Shown here one piece after another: positions 43,223 to 52,904 of a stretch of 64,000 nt of DNA. Source of the DNA: Paraburkholderia aromaticivorans (GTDB taxonomy: Bacteria > Pseudomonadota > Gammaproteobacteria > Burkholderiales > Burkholderiaceae); contig NZ_CP051515.1 of NCBI RefSeq assembly GCF_012689525.1, positions 3,534,001-3,598,000 of the forward strand, in the 5' to 3' direction. Both the position numbers and the translations under genes were made by a program. Every line of letters starts with the position of its first letter. The stretch's first letter is position 1. The notes beneath the pieces are model-generated. The model saw nothing but the letters and a program-made list of their open reading frames with translations, was not told the origin of the DNA and made no database searches.

Positions 43223-44122
43223 TCATGAACTCCGCACCCGCCGGACAAAAATACGCCGCGTGAGATCGAACGCCACCAGATTGCCGGCCACCACCAGCAA
43301 CAGGCCGACCACGGCCAGCGCGGACCACTGATAGCCTTCGAATACCGTCGACACCGCCAGCGCCACGATCGGAAACAAGACCGTGCTGTAAGCGGCGCGT
43401 TCCGGTCCGATGCGCCCGACCAGCATCAGGTAAGCCGTGAAGCCAATCACCGAGCCGAAAATCGCGAGATAGGCGAGCGCGCCGAGATAGCGCGCGGACG
43501 GCTCGACGGCGAACGAAAAGCCGGCCAATATGCTGCCCACCGTCAAGACGCTGGCGCCGATCAGCATCGCCCAGCTATTCGTAGCGAACGGGTGCAAGCC
43601 CATCGATTGCATGCGGCTCGACAACAGATTGCCGGCCGAAAAGCACAGGGTCCCGAGAAACGCGATGCCGAGACCGAACCACGCGGCGTGATCGCCGAGA
43701 TGCCCCGTCATCTGCTGAACGAACAGACATACGATGCCGACGAGTCCCAATGCCGCCCCGGCAATCGCCGTGGGCTGCAACGGCCGGCCCATGAACAGGC
43801 GGCCGTTGATCGAGTTCAGCAGCGGCGCGGTGGAAAACACCACCGCCACCAGGCCGCTCGGCACCACCTGCTCAGCGTAGTAGAAGCACAGAAAGTTCAG
43901 ACAGAAGAGCGCCAATCCTTGCGCGATCAGGAACCGCCATGCGGCGCGCGGCGGCCAGATCGGCCGGCGCATGATGCGCAGCAACGCGAACAGCACCAGC
44001 GCCGCAATCCAGAAACGCCAGGCAATGGATACCGGTGGCGGCACCGCTCCAAGTTGCCATTTGATCGCGATCCACGTGGTGCCCCAAATCAGAACGGTGA
44101 CAGCATAAAGCGAGAGATTCAT
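43223..44122 (-). CDS. EamA-family (DMT) transporter
   Basis: 299 residues with ten membrane segments in two EamA repeats (LYAVTVLIWGTTWIAIKW at the start of the first; ATNSWAMLIGASVLTVGSI in the second). Members export amino acids or other metabolites. ATG 44122 has only a weak ribosome site. Divergent from the AraC-family gene, which is its likely regulator. Confidence 0.9.
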   Translation of the reverse strand: MNLSLYAVTVLIWGTTWIAIKWQLGAVPPPVSIAWRFWIAALVLFALLRIMRRPIWPPRAAWRFLIAQGLALFCLNFLCFYYAEQVVPSGLVAVVFSTAPLLNSINGRLFMGRPLQPTAIAGAALGLVGIVCLFVQQMTGHLGDHAAWFGLGIAFLGTLCFSAGNLLSSRMQSMGLHPFATNSWAMLIGASVLTVGSILAGFSFAVEPSARYLGALAYLAIFGSVIGFTAYLMLVGRIGPERAAYSTVLFPIVALAVSTVFEGYQWSALAVVGLLLVVAGNLVAFDLTRRIFVRRVRSS

Positions 44123-44278
44123 GGCGAAGCCTGCGGCAGCGAATGCGGAAGCCCACTATGCCGCAGCCTGGCCAGCCGCACTTGTCCAGGATTGCGCACT
44201 TTTTCGGGGTGTCGAGCCGCCGCGCGCGTGGCGCCGTATACTGACTCATTCAGTCATGACAGGTATTTTGCCCGCTTC

Positions 44279-45196
44279 GTGAACACCAGACCGCCCGCCC
44301 CCGTGACCCACGCCACTGAAACGCCGTTCGGCCTTCAGTCGGTGTGTCACACGCTGAGCAGCGCCAATGCGAATCTGGACCGCTTCGCGTGGCTTGGCGA
44401 CCGGCTGGCCATTGCCGTCTGGACACGCGACACGGAAGAAGCCGAGACCGTTTACGAGCGCCCCGGCCATCACACGCTGTCGTGCTATCTGGACGGCGGC
44501 TATCGTACGGAGCGTCAGAAAATGCCGGGGCATTATGGCGCGCCGTCGCGGCTCTGCGCGCTGCCGGGCGAGCACGAATCACGCTGGTGGGTGCGCGGGC
44601 ACATGCATTTCATGCACCTGTACTTCCTTCCGGAACACTTCACGCAGCGCGCGGTTCAGGAACTCGACCTCGAGCCGCGCGAACTGACGCTCGCCGATCG
44701 CACGTATTTCGAAGACGCCCGCATCGCCACGTTGTGTCAATCGCTGGCGAACGAAGACTGGCAGGATCCGGACGGCTTGCTGCGCACCAACGAGACCGCG
44801 CATCAGGTCCTGAGTCTGCTGTTGCGCGCGCAAGGCGTGCGCCGCACGGATTTGTCGCTCAAAGGCGGTTTGTCGGTCGCGACTCGCCGGCGGCTGCACG
44901 ACTATATCGAAAGCCATCTCTCGCAGACGCTCACGCTCGGCGAACTGGCCGGTGTAGCGGCGTTGTCGGAATTCCATCTTGCGCGCATGTTCCGCACCTC
45001 GTTCGGACTGCCACCCGCGGCGTGGATCGCGCAGCAGCGGCTCGAACGCGCGCGCACGCTGTTGCGCACTACGGCGCTGCCGCTCGCGCAGGTCGCCGAA
45101 CAATGCGGCTACGCGAACGCCAGCCATTTCAGCCACCGTTTCCGCGAGAGCGTCGGCGTGGCGGCGACCGCGTATCGGCAGGCTGTCGCCGCCTGA
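44279..45196 (+). CDS. AraC-family regulator
   Basis: About 305 residues. The C-terminal double helix-turn-helix is clear (TLGELAGVAALSEFHLARMFRTSFG and PLAQVAEQCGYANASHFSHRFRESVG). The N-terminal part (HTLSCYLDGGYRTERQKMPGH...) is a cupin-like sensing domain. The frame is open far upstream, but the start must lie after the divergent EamA promoter; GTG 44279 is my best choice, with a weak ribosome site. It probably activates the divergent EamA transporter gene. Confidence 0.85.
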   Translation: MNTRPPAPVTHATETPFGLQSVCHTLSSANANLDRFAWLGDRLAIAVWTRDTEEAETVYERPGHHTLSCYLDGGYRTERQKMPGHYGAPSRLCALPGEHESRWWVRGHMHFMHLYFLPEHFTQRAVQELDLEPRELTLADRTYFEDARIATLCQSLANEDWQDPDGLLRTNETAHQVLSLLLRAQGVRRTDLSLKGGLSVATRRRLHDYIESHLSQTLTLGELAGVAALSEFHLARMFRTSFGLPPAAWIAQQRLERARTLLRTTALPLAQVAEQCGYANASHFSHRFRESVGVAATAYRQAVAA

Positions 45197-45227
45197 GCGC
45201 GGGCCGGCGCGCTCTACGATGCTGCGC

Positions 45228-48200
45228 TTACTGCAACGCCATCGCCAGCACACGCGCGACGTGGATCGCGTCGACGCCCGCGCCGTCATGGATCTGATGC
45301 CGGCAACTCGTGCCGTCCGCGACCATGAGCGTGTCGCCGTCCATCTTGCGCACCGCCGGCAGCAGCGAGAGTTCCGCCATCGCCTGTGACGTCGCGTAGT
45401 GTTCGGCCTCGTAACCGAAACTTCCCGCCATCCCGCAGCATGACGATTCCACCGTCGATACCGTCAATTCAGGAATCCACTTCAACACGGTTTGCACGGG
45501 CGTGAAGGCGTCGAAGGCTTTTTGATGGCAATGGCCATGCACCAGCGCCTGCTGCTTCGCCAAAGGCTTCAGTGCAAGCTGCAATCGTCCGGCCTTCTCC
45601 TCGCGCACCAGAAACTCTTCGAATAGAAATGCCTGCTTCGAGAGCCGCTGCGCTTCGTCGCCGAAGCCGTAGTGCAGGAACTCGTCGCGTAACGACAGCA
45701 AGCACGACGGCTCCAGCCCGACGATCGGCACGCCGCGCTCCACGAACGGCTTGAACAGATCGAGCAAGCGCCGCGCTTCCTGCTTCGCTTCATCGACGAG
45801 ACCCGCGGCGAGGAACGTGCGGCCGCAGCACACGGGCCGCTCGCCCTGGCGCGTGTTGAAGTGCACCGTGTAGCCCGCAGCCTCCAGCACTTGCTGCGCA
45901 GCGCGCGCGTTCTCCGGCTCCATGTTGTTGTTGAACGTGTCGACGAACAGCAGCACTTCTTTCAGCGCGGCACCTTGGGCTGCTTTGCGCGATGACACCG
46001 CATCAGCCAAAAACGACTTCTTGAAGCGCGGCAAGCTTCGCTCGGGCGCGAAGCCCACGGACCGCTTGAACCACGCCGACAGCACCGGCACGTTGTCGGC
46101 CAGCGCCATCAAGCCCGGCATGCGGCTCGCCGTCGATGCGTAACGTGGCATGAAGGCCACCAGCTTGTCACGCAGACGCAGCCCGTGACGCTTGACACGC
46201 GCCGCCCGCGCCTCGATCTTGAACTTCGCCATATCGACGCCCGTCGGGCAATCACGCTTGCAACCCTTGCACGACACGCACAGATCGAGCGTCTCCTTGA
46301 CCTCGTCGCTCGCCAGGCCCGCTTCGCCAAGTTGACCGGAGATCGCGAGGCGCAACGTATTCGCGCGTCCGCGAGTGACGTGCTGTTCGTCCTTCGTCAC
46401 GCGATAGCTCGGGCACATGGTGCCCGCGTCGAACTTGCGGCAGTGGCCGTTGTTATTGCACATCTCGACGGCCTTCGCGAGACCGCCTGACAGATCGTTG
46501 CCGCTGCCTGGCAAGGTGTCGTGTCCGGTCAGCGGATCGCGTTCGACATTCCATGCCGACCAGTCGAGCGCCGTGTCGATGCGATGTTCCTTGTAACCTG
46601 GCGCGAAGCGGAAATTGCGCGCGTCGTCCATCTTCGGCGGACGCACGATCTTGTCGGGATTGAAGCGGTTATCCGGATCGAACAGCGTCTTGATCTCGCT
46701 GAACGCCTGGTTCAGGCGCGGCCCGTATTGCCACGCGACCCATTCGCCGCGGCATAGTCCGTCGCCGTGTTCGCCCGAATAGGCGCCCTTGTATTCGCGC
46801 ACGAGTGCCGCCGCTTCATCGGCGATCGCGCGCATCTTCTGCGCGCCGTCGCGGCGCATGTCGAGAATCGGCCGCACGTGCAGCGTGCCGACGCTTGCAT
46901 GCGCATACCAAGTGCCTTCCGTGCCGTGCCGATGGAACACTTCGGTCAGGCGGCTCGTGTATTCGGCCAGATGTTCGAGCGGCACCGCGCAATCTTCGAT
47001 GAAGGACACCGGCTTGCCGTCGCCCTTCATACTCATCATGATATTGAGCCCGGCCTTGCGCACTTCCCACAGCGCTTTCTGTTCGTTCGCGTCCGCCATC
47101 TCGACGACCGAATCGGGCAAGCCGAGATCGGCCATCAATTCCGTGAGCTGCTTGAGCGACGCGAGTTGCGCTTCGCGGTCCTCGCCCGCGAATTCCACCA
47201 GCAAAATAGCTTGCGGCTCGCCGACCAGCGCCTTGCCGATCACCGGACGAAACGCCGGATTGCTCATCGCCAGATCGATCATCGTGCGATCCACCAGCTC
47301 CACTGCCACCGGCTTCAGCTTGACGATGTGCTGCGTGAGGTCCATCGACTGCCAGAAGGTCGGGAAGTTGACCACGCCGAGCATTTTATGCGCGGGCAGC
47401 GGCACGAGCCTGAGCGTCAATTGCCGGCTGAACGCGAGCGTTCCCTCCGAGCCGACCAGCAGATGTGCGAGATTCGCGACGCCGTCGTCGGTATAAGCGC
47501 GCGGATTCTGGCAATCGAACACGTCGATGTTGTAGCCCGCCACGCGGCGCAAGACCTTCGGCACGCGCGCCACGATTTCGTCGCGCTCGCGTTCGGCAAT
47601 CTGCTTCACGCCCGCGAGTATCTGCTGCAAGCGGGCGCCTTGCGGGGCCTCGCGCAACGAGGCGAAATGCGCTTCGCTGCCGTCGGCGAGAATCGCGTCG
47701 ATCGCGTCGACGTTGTGCACCATGTTGCCGTATTCGATCGAGCGCGAGCCGCACGAATTATTGCCGGCCATGCCGCCGATCGTGCATTGCGCGGCCGTCG
47801 AGACATCCACCGGAAACCATAGACCGTGTGGCTTGAGCCATGCGTTCAGATGGTCCAGCACGACGCCTGGTTCGACCGTCACCGTACGCGCTTCGGCATC
47901 GAAGGCGACGATGTTGTTCAACCACTTGCTCGTGTCGATCACCAGCGCTTCGCCGACTGTCTGGCCGCATTGGCTCGTGCCCGCGCCGCGCGCGAGGAGT
48001 GGCACTTTTTCGCTGCGCGCGATTTCCAATGCGATGCGCAGATCGTCCTGGTCGCGCGGCACCACCACGCCGATGGGCGTGATCTGATAGATCGACGCGT
48101 CGGTCGCATAACGGCCGCGACTCGCCGCGTCGAACAACACGTCGCCGCGCAATGATTTGCGCAGATGCTGCGCGAGCGGACTCGTCAGGCGCGCAGCGGA

Positions 48201-48251
48201 CGGAACGAGGTGGATCGGCTTGACGAGTAAAGCGGAAGTGGGGTTCGTCAT
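45228..48251 (-). CDS. FAD-linked/Fe-S 2-hydroxyacid dehydrogenase (YdiJ-like)
   Basis: 1007 residues, like E. coli YdiJ (about 1,018), a D-2-hydroxyglutarate dehydrogenase. An N-terminal FAD-binding domain (LLARGAGTSQCGQTVG; GGMAGNNSCGSRSIEYGNM) is followed by the FAD-oxidase C domain, an Fe-S region (NNNGHCRKFDAGTMCPSYR; CVSCKGCKRDCPTG) and a C-terminal HdrD-like domain with two CCG motifs (PVCCGRTF and SSCCGMAGSFG). It oxidises a D-2-hydroxyacid to the 2-oxoacid and passes electrons to the chain. It is the last gene of the minus-strand cluster with a hydratase, transporter and aminotransferase. Confidence 0.92.
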   Translation of the reverse strand: MTNPTSALLVKPIHLVPSAARLTSPLAQHLRKSLRGDVLFDAASRGRYATDASIYQITPIGVVVPRDQDDLRIALEIARSEKVPLLARGAGTSQCGQTVGEALVIDTSKWLNNIVAFDAEARTVTVEPGVVLDHLNAWLKPHGLWFPVDVSTAAQCTIGGMAGNNSCGSRSIEYGNMVHNVDAIDAILADGSEAHFASLREAPQGARLQQILAGVKQIAERERDEIVARVPKVLRRVAGYNIDVFDCQNPRAYTDDGVANLAHLLVGSEGTLAFSRQLTLRLVPLPAHKMLGVVNFPTFWQSMDLTQHIVKLKPVAVELVDRTMIDLAMSNPAFRPVIGKALVGEPQAILLVEFAGEDREAQLASLKQLTELMADLGLPDSVVEMADANEQKALWEVRKAGLNIMMSMKGDGKPVSFIEDCAVPLEHLAEYTSRLTEVFHRHGTEGTWYAHASVGTLHVRPILDMRRDGAQKMRAIADEAAALVREYKGAYSGEHGDGLCRGEWVAWQYGPRLNQAFSEIKTLFDPDNRFNPDKIVRPPKMDDARNFRFAPGYKEHRIDTALDWSAWNVERDPLTGHDTLPGSGNDLSGGLAKAVEMCNNNGHCRKFDAGTMCPSYRVTKDEQHVTRGRANTLRLAISGQLGEAGLASDEVKETLDLCVSCKGCKRDCPTGVDMAKFKIEARAARVKRHGLRLRDKLVAFMPRYASTASRMPGLMALADNVPVLSAWFKRSVGFAPERSLPRFKKSFLADAVSSRKAAQGAALKEVLLFVDTFNNNMEPENARAAQQVLEAAGYTVHFNTRQGERPVCCGRTFLAAGLVDEAKQEARRLLDLFKPFVERGVPIVGLEPSCLLSLRDEFLHYGFGDEAQRLSKQAFLFEEFLVREEKAGRLQLALKPLAKQQALVHGHCHQKAFDAFTPVQTVLKWIPELTVSTVESSCCGMAGSFGYEAEHYATSQAMAELSLLPAVRKMDGDTLMVADGTSCRHQIHDGAGVDAIHVARVLAMALQ

Positions 48252-48284
48252 ATCGTCGGCCTATGGCAATAACAGGGGAACCGG

Positions 48285-49034
48285 TTAGACCAGCGTGAGG
48301 CTGACCGGCGCGAGTCCTTCAATGCGGCCGCTCGCCGTGCCCGCCGTCTGCGGAAAGAACATGCCGGTATATGAACCGGCCGTGACGACCATCTCGGGCG
48401 TCACGGCAATGCCGCGCGACGTGGCGTGATTGACGAGCCACGTCAGCAGCCGCCGCGGATCGCCGGCCGGATTGGCGGGCGTGGTTTTAACCACATCGTG
48501 TCCATCGAAACTGAAATGCAGCGAAGGCGCCACGAACGGAAAGTCCTCGCGATACGGCATGAACTCGCCCACGATCAGCGCGCCGTGATTCTGCAAATCC
48601 GCGAGTTGAGCGAGTTTGTCGATAGCGGGCCATTCGGCGTAGCGGCTCGCCACGATTTCGATGGTCGCGCCGATGGAGCCGATACTCGCCAGCACTTCGG
48701 CCTCGCTATACGGCGTGGTGGAAGCATCGAAGCGCCGCCCGAAGCGAAACGCTATTTCCAGTTCGAGGCCCAACGGCGCGAAGACTTCGCGCTGCAAACG
48801 CGCGCGGTCGGCATGCAGGTCGAGGTCGGGTAACGGCGCGCCCTGGATCGGACCGCTCTCGGACTTCGCGCCGATTTTCCAACCGGCAATCCGCGCGCCG
48901 CATGCGTCCAGGATCTCGTGCTGGATCGCGTAGGCCGCGGCGGCGTCGGCGGGTGTTTGCTCCGGCGGCAACGTGTCGAGCGTGGCGTGATCGCGGCGTG
49001 CGTGGGCAAGAAGCCGGCTGAGTGCTGTCGTCAT
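48285..49034 (-). CDS. 2-oxo-pent-4-enoate hydratase family protein
   Basis: 249 residues. The segments AAYAIQHEILDACGARIAGWKIGAKS, LELEIAFRFGR (metal-binding Glu residues) and NHGALIVGEF are typical of 2-hydroxypenta-2,4-dienoate hydratases and oxaloacetate/4-oxalocrotonate decarboxylase relatives. It would hydrate or decarboxylate an unsaturated 2-oxoacid in the cytoplasm. It lies 33 bases before the dehydrogenase gene and 45 bases after the MFS gene, in one transcription unit. The ribosome site is weak. Confidence 0.88.
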   Translation of the reverse strand: MTTALSRLLAHARRDHATLDTLPPEQTPADAAAAYAIQHEILDACGARIAGWKIGAKSESGPIQGAPLPDLDLHADRARLQREVFAPLGLELEIAFRFGRRFDASTTPYSEAEVLASIGSIGATIEIVASRYAEWPAIDKLAQLADLQNHGALIVGEFMPYREDFPFVAPSLHFSFDGHDVVKTTPANPAGDPRRLLTWLVNHATSRGIAVTPEMVVTAGSYTGMFFPQTAGTASGRIEGLAPVSLTLV

Positions 49035-49079
49035 GATGTCGTGTCGTAAGGCGGAGAGAGATGGAACGGTGCAGTGCGC

Positions 49080-50366
49080 TCAAACGCCCATGCCGGTGGG
49101 AACGTGCGCCTTGTCAGCCGCATTGAGCGCAAATTTGCTTTCCGGCTGCATGCGGAATGCGAGCACCACGCCGATCGCCATCAACAGCATGCTGCCGACG
49201 AACGGCAATTCCCAGCTACCGAAGTAGTCGATCAGGAAACCGCCGACCACCGGCGAGATGATCGCGGCCAGAGCCGAGCCGGTGTTCATCATGCCGCTCG
49301 CCGTGCCCGAGTATTCCGGCGCGATGTCCATCGGAATCGCCCACATCGGACCGATCGTCATTTCAGCAAAGAAGAAGCCGGACGCAAGACACGCCATCGA
49401 CAGATACAGGCTGTGCGTGAACATCAACGGAATCAGCGAAAGCAGGCAGAAGAACATGCAGACCGACACCATCCAGCTACGTGCGCGCTTCAGACTGCCG
49501 GTGCGAGCGAAGATCCAGTCGGTCACGATGCCGCCGAGCGTGTCGCCGATCACGCCGGCGAAGAACACCACCGAAGCGAAGATCGCCGACTTCTGAAGTT
49601 GCAGGTGATAGCTGTGCAGAAAGTATTGCGGAATCCAGCTCAGGAACAGCCACAGCGTCCAGCCGTAGCAGAAGTATACGATCGTGACCGGCCACATGCG
49701 GCGAAACAGTTTGCCCCACGGCACGCCGGCGGCTTTCGGCTTCGGCGCGGGCAGCACGGAGAGTTCGTCGTTCGTGATACGCGGGTGGTCTTTCGGATGT
49801 TCGGTAAACGTGATGGTCCATACACCGACCCACAACAAGCTGAACACGCCGCAGATATAGAACGATTCTCGCCAGCCCCAGGTCGCCATGACGAGCACGA
49901 TCAGGCCGGGCGCCACCGCATTGCCGATCCGCGACGCCGCATGTGTGATGCCCTGCGCGAAGCCGCGTTTTTCCTTGGCGACCCAACGCGCCATCGCGGA
50001 CGTGGCGGCGGGAAACGTCGCGCCCTCGCCGAAGCCGAGCAGCACGCGCGCCGCCAGCAGCGAAACCAGGCCGCCGGCAAAACCCGTCAGCAAGGTCGCG
50101 ACGCCCCAGATGACGCCGCAAAAAATCAGCGTGCGTTTTGCGCCGAAGCGATCACTGACCCATCCGCCGATGATCTGAAAGATCAGATACGGATACGCGA
50201 AGGCTGAGAACACCAGGCCGACTTCCGTATGCGAGAGATGGAATTCCTTGCCGAAACCCGCAGCCGCGGTGCTGACGTTGACGCGGTCGAGGTAGGTGAT
50301 GAAGTACATGATGCATAGCATCACTAGAACGATACTGGTCGCACTGGTCACACGAAACCGCTTCAT
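49080..50366 (-). CDS. MFS transporter, anion:cation symporter (ACS) family
   Basis: 428 residues with 12 membrane segments. SIVLVMLCIMYFITYLDRVNVSTAA and the motif GGWVSDRFGAKRTL mark the ACS family (glucarate, phthalate, tartrate and related acid permeases). It probably imports an organic acid used by the cluster. GGAG lies 8-10 nt before ATG 50366. The reading frame stays open upstream to 50915, but that part does not look like coding sequence. Confidence 0.92.
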   Translation of the reverse strand: MKRFRVTSATSIVLVMLCIMYFITYLDRVNVSTAAAGFGKEFHLSHTEVGLVFSAFAYPYLIFQIIGGWVSDRFGAKRTLIFCGVIWGVATLLTGFAGGLVSLLAARVLLGFGEGATFPAATSAMARWVAKEKRGFAQGITHAASRIGNAVAPGLIVLVMATWGWRESFYICGVFSLLWVGVWTITFTEHPKDHPRITNDELSVLPAPKPKAAGVPWGKLFRRMWPVTIVYFCYGWTLWLFLSWIPQYFLHSYHLQLQKSAIFASVVFFAGVIGDTLGGIVTDWIFARTGSLKRARSWMVSVCMFFCLLSLIPLMFTHSLYLSMACLASGFFFAEMTIGPMWAIPMDIAPEYSGTASGMMNTGSALAAIISPVVGGFLIDYFGSWELPFVGSMLLMAIGVVLAFRMQPESKFALNAADKAHVPTGMGV

Positions 50367-50549
50367 CGTCTCTCTCCATTGCATGTGTCGACGGCGGGCC
50401 TGATAGGGCGCGCTGCGTCGTCGCCCTGCGGCGGCTTGCGCCGCGCGGGACCATCGCATTAGTTCGGGGCCGCGTCTGTGCGCGGCTTCATGAGGGAAAT
50501 GCTCACCGCCTTCCCTTTTCCGCGAGTCGCTGGTTGCGCTTCGCTCGAT

Positions 50550-50574
50550 GCCCCGAAGGGACTTCCTTCGGGGC
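50550..50574 (-). terminator. Strong stem-loop after the aminotransferase gene
   Basis: GCCCCGAAGG (50550-50559) and CCTTCGGGGC (50565-50574) form a perfect 10-bp stem with a 5-base loop, four bases after the stop codon. There is no U-tract, so partial termination or mRNA protection between the aminotransferase and MFS genes is possible. Confidence 0.6.
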
Positions 50575-50578
50575 GTAC

Positions 50579-51799
50579 TCAGGCTGCGGCTTTCAGGCCG
50601 GATGCCTTCGTCGGCTGGCTCAACCATTCCATAGCGGCAGGCAAGCCACTTTCCTTGAGCGGCACGCCCGCGAGCCGCAGACCCATTTCGCAGCCGGCCA
50701 GCGTGGCCAGCAGCATCAGGTCGTTGCAGTCGCCGAGATGGCCGATGCGGAACATGCGCCCTTTCATCTTGCCGAGGCCCGTGCCGAGCGACATGTCGAA
50801 GCGTTCGTAGATGAGCTTGCGCACCGCATCGGCGTCGATGCCGTCGGGCATCATCACGCCCGTAAGCACCGGGCTGTACACCGACGGATCCGCACACTGA
50901 ATTTCCAGGCCCCACGCACGCACCGCGCGACGGGTCGCTTCGGCGAGACGTTCGTGACGGGCGAACACGTTGTCGAGCCCTTCGCCAAGAATCATCTCGA
51001 GCGCTTCATTGAGTCCGTAAAGCAGGTTCGTGTTCGGCGTGTACGGCCAGTAACCGGTCTTGTTCATCTCGACGATGTCAGTCCAGTCCCAGAAGCTGCG
51101 CGGCAGTTTGGCCTGCTTGCTGGCGGCCATGGCTTTCGGTGAGATCGCGTTGAAGCTGATGCCCGGCGGCAGCATCAAACCCTTTTGCGAGCCGGAGACG
51201 GTGACGTCGACGCCCCATTCGTCATGACGGTAGTCCGCACACGCAAGGCCGGAGATCGTGTCGACCAGCAGCAAAGCCGGATGACCCGCCGCGTCGATCG
51301 CGCGGCGCACGGCGGCGATATCGGAGGTCACGCCCGTGGAGGTTTCGTTGTGTACTACGCACACCGCCTTGATCGCGTGTTGCGTGTCGGCACGCAGACG
51401 CTCCTCGATCATTTGCGGCTGCACGCCGCGACGCCAGCCTTCAATGCCCGGCAGGCCGAGGAACTCCGGCTTCAGCCCGAGGCTTTCCGCCATCTTTTTC
51501 CACAGCGTGGCGAAGTGGCCGGTTTCGAACATCAGCACGTGGTCGCCGGGGCTCAATGTGTTCGACAGCGCCGCTTCCCAGGCGCCCGTGCCCGAGGCTG
51601 GGTAAATCACCACGGGTTGCTGCGTCTTGAAGATTTTCTTGATGCCGTCGAGCACCGTCAGACCAAGTTCGCCGAACTCCGGACCGCGGTGGTCGATGGT
51701 CGGGTAGCTCATCGCCCGGAGGATACGGTCGGGCACCGGGCTCGGACCCGGAATCTGCAAAAAGTGACGGCCAGCGGGGTGAAAGTCTAGCTTGAGCAT
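50579..51799 (-). CDS. PLP-dependent alanine/serine-glyoxylate aminotransferase family
   Basis: 406 residues of the class-V aminotransferase fold. N-terminal FLQIPGPSPVPDRILRAM, the cofactor segment PASGTGAWEAAL, Asp in LLVDTISGLA and the PLP Lys in GSQKGLMLPPG are all present. Close families are serine-glyoxylate, alanine-glyoxylate and ureidoglycine-glyoxylate aminotransferases; the exact pair cannot be told. GGAG precedes ATG 51799. It is the first gene of the GntR-controlled cluster. Confidence 0.92.
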   Translation of the reverse strand: MLKLDFHPAGRHFLQIPGPSPVPDRILRAMSYPTIDHRGPEFGELGLTVLDGIKKIFKTQQPVVIYPASGTGAWEAALSNTLSPGDHVLMFETGHFATLWKKMAESLGLKPEFLGLPGIEGWRRGVQPQMIEERLRADTQHAIKAVCVVHNETSTGVTSDIAAVRRAIDAAGHPALLLVDTISGLACADYRHDEWGVDVTVSGSQKGLMLPPGISFNAISPKAMAASKQAKLPRSFWDWTDIVEMNKTGYWPYTPNTNLLYGLNEALEMILGEGLDNVFARHERLAEATRRAVRAWGLEIQCADPSVYSPVLTGVMMPDGIDADAVRKLIYERFDMSLGTGLGKMKGRMFRIGHLGDCNDLMLLATLAGCEMGLRLAGVPLKESGLPAAMEWLSQPTKASGLKAAA

Positions 51800-51814
51800 T
51801 GGGCTTCTCCGATT

Positions 51815-51971
51815 GAATTTTGCATTCAAAAAACTATATCAGGCAAACCGCGACTCCCCCAAGATGAAAATCGCCTGTAAACACCGGTGTTTACCCGCGC
51901 TATTAACTAATCTTTCAGCTTCCTATAAAATCCGAGCTAATGAGATGTTGAGGGCTTTGTATGCAAAATTC
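51815..51971. promoter_or_regulatory. Symmetric 11-bp half-sites flanking the divergent promoter region
   Basis: GAATTTTGCAT (51815-51825) and its exact reverse complement ATGCAAAATTC (51961-51971) lie just outside the two start codons of the aminotransferase and GntR genes. The second includes the GntR ATG. They could be operators for the divergent GntR protein. Confidence 0.5.
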
Positions 51972-52686
51972 GGATTTCGAGGCAAGCGGCGCCACTTCCC
52001 CGCTGATGCCGAAGGTCGAGCGGCAACGCTTGCATGACACCGTGGTGGAGCACATTCGGCGCTTCATCGTCGAAGGCGCGCTCGAGCCGGGCAAGAAACT
52101 GAACGAGCGCGAACTGTGCGAAACGCTCGGCATTTCGCGCACGCCGCTGCGCGAGGCGCTGAAGGTGTTGGCCGCGGAAGGGCTGATCGAGATATCGCCG
52201 AATCGCGGCGCGTCGGTGTCGAAAATGTCGGAGGCTGAACTGCGCGAGACCTTCGAGTTGATGAGCGGTCTCGAAGCTTTTTCCGGCGAGCTGGCAGCCG
52301 AGCGGATGACGGCGGCTGAACTCGCCGAGATCAAGGCGCTGCACTACGCGATGCTCGCGTGCCGTACGCAGAACGATCTGGCCGGGTACTACAGCCGCAA
52401 TCAGGCGATTCACGACAAGATCAACGAGGCGGCCAGGAATTCAGCACTGCGGCAGACTTATGTCGCGGTGAACCGTCGCCTGCAGGCGCTCAGGTTTCGG
52501 TCGAATTTCCAGATCCCCAAGTGGGATAGCGCGATTCATGACCACGACGAGATGTTGAAGGCGCTCGAGGCGCGGGACGGCAAGAAGCTGAGTGCGATTC
52601 TTCGGCAGCATCTGCTCGATAAGCGCGATGCGGTTTTGCAGGTGCAATCGCGGGAAGCAGTGGCTGCGTCGCCGTTGAAGACTTGA
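51961..52686 (+). CDS. GntR-family regulator (FadR/VanR subgroup)
   Basis: 241 residues. The N-terminal winged helix (RLHDTVVEHIRRFIVEGALEPGKKLNERELCETLGISRTPLREALKVL) is of the FadR/VanR type and is followed by an all-helical FCD effector domain with metal-ligand-like residues (NQAIHDKINEAA; IHDHDEML). It is divergent from the aminotransferase gene and probably represses that cluster until its acid substrate appears. Confidence 0.92.
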   Translation: MQNSDFEASGATSPLMPKVERQRLHDTVVEHIRRFIVEGALEPGKKLNERELCETLGISRTPLREALKVLAAEGLIEISPNRGASVSKMSEAELRETFELMSGLEAFSGELAAERMTAAELAEIKALHYAMLACRTQNDLAGYYSRNQAIHDKINEAARNSALRQTYVAVNRRLQALRFRSNFQIPKWDSAIHDHDEMLKALEARDGKKLSAILRQHLLDKRDAVLQVQSREAVAASPLKT

Positions 52687-52904
52687 GGCGAGTTGAGTTA
52701 ATGCATCTGAGCGGTGGTTGCGTTTGGTGTTGGTGTGAGTTTGCACGTCTGCACCGATGGCAAAACTTGTCCACCCAAAATGTTGGCAAGCCTGTGGACA
52801 ACGTTCTTACATCTTGGGCAAGTGGTTGATGCAAAGGGGGTATCGGCTGGTGGGTCATGCATGAGCATGGGTTCTCGCTTTGGGGCAAATGCGTTGAAAA
52901 CGCG

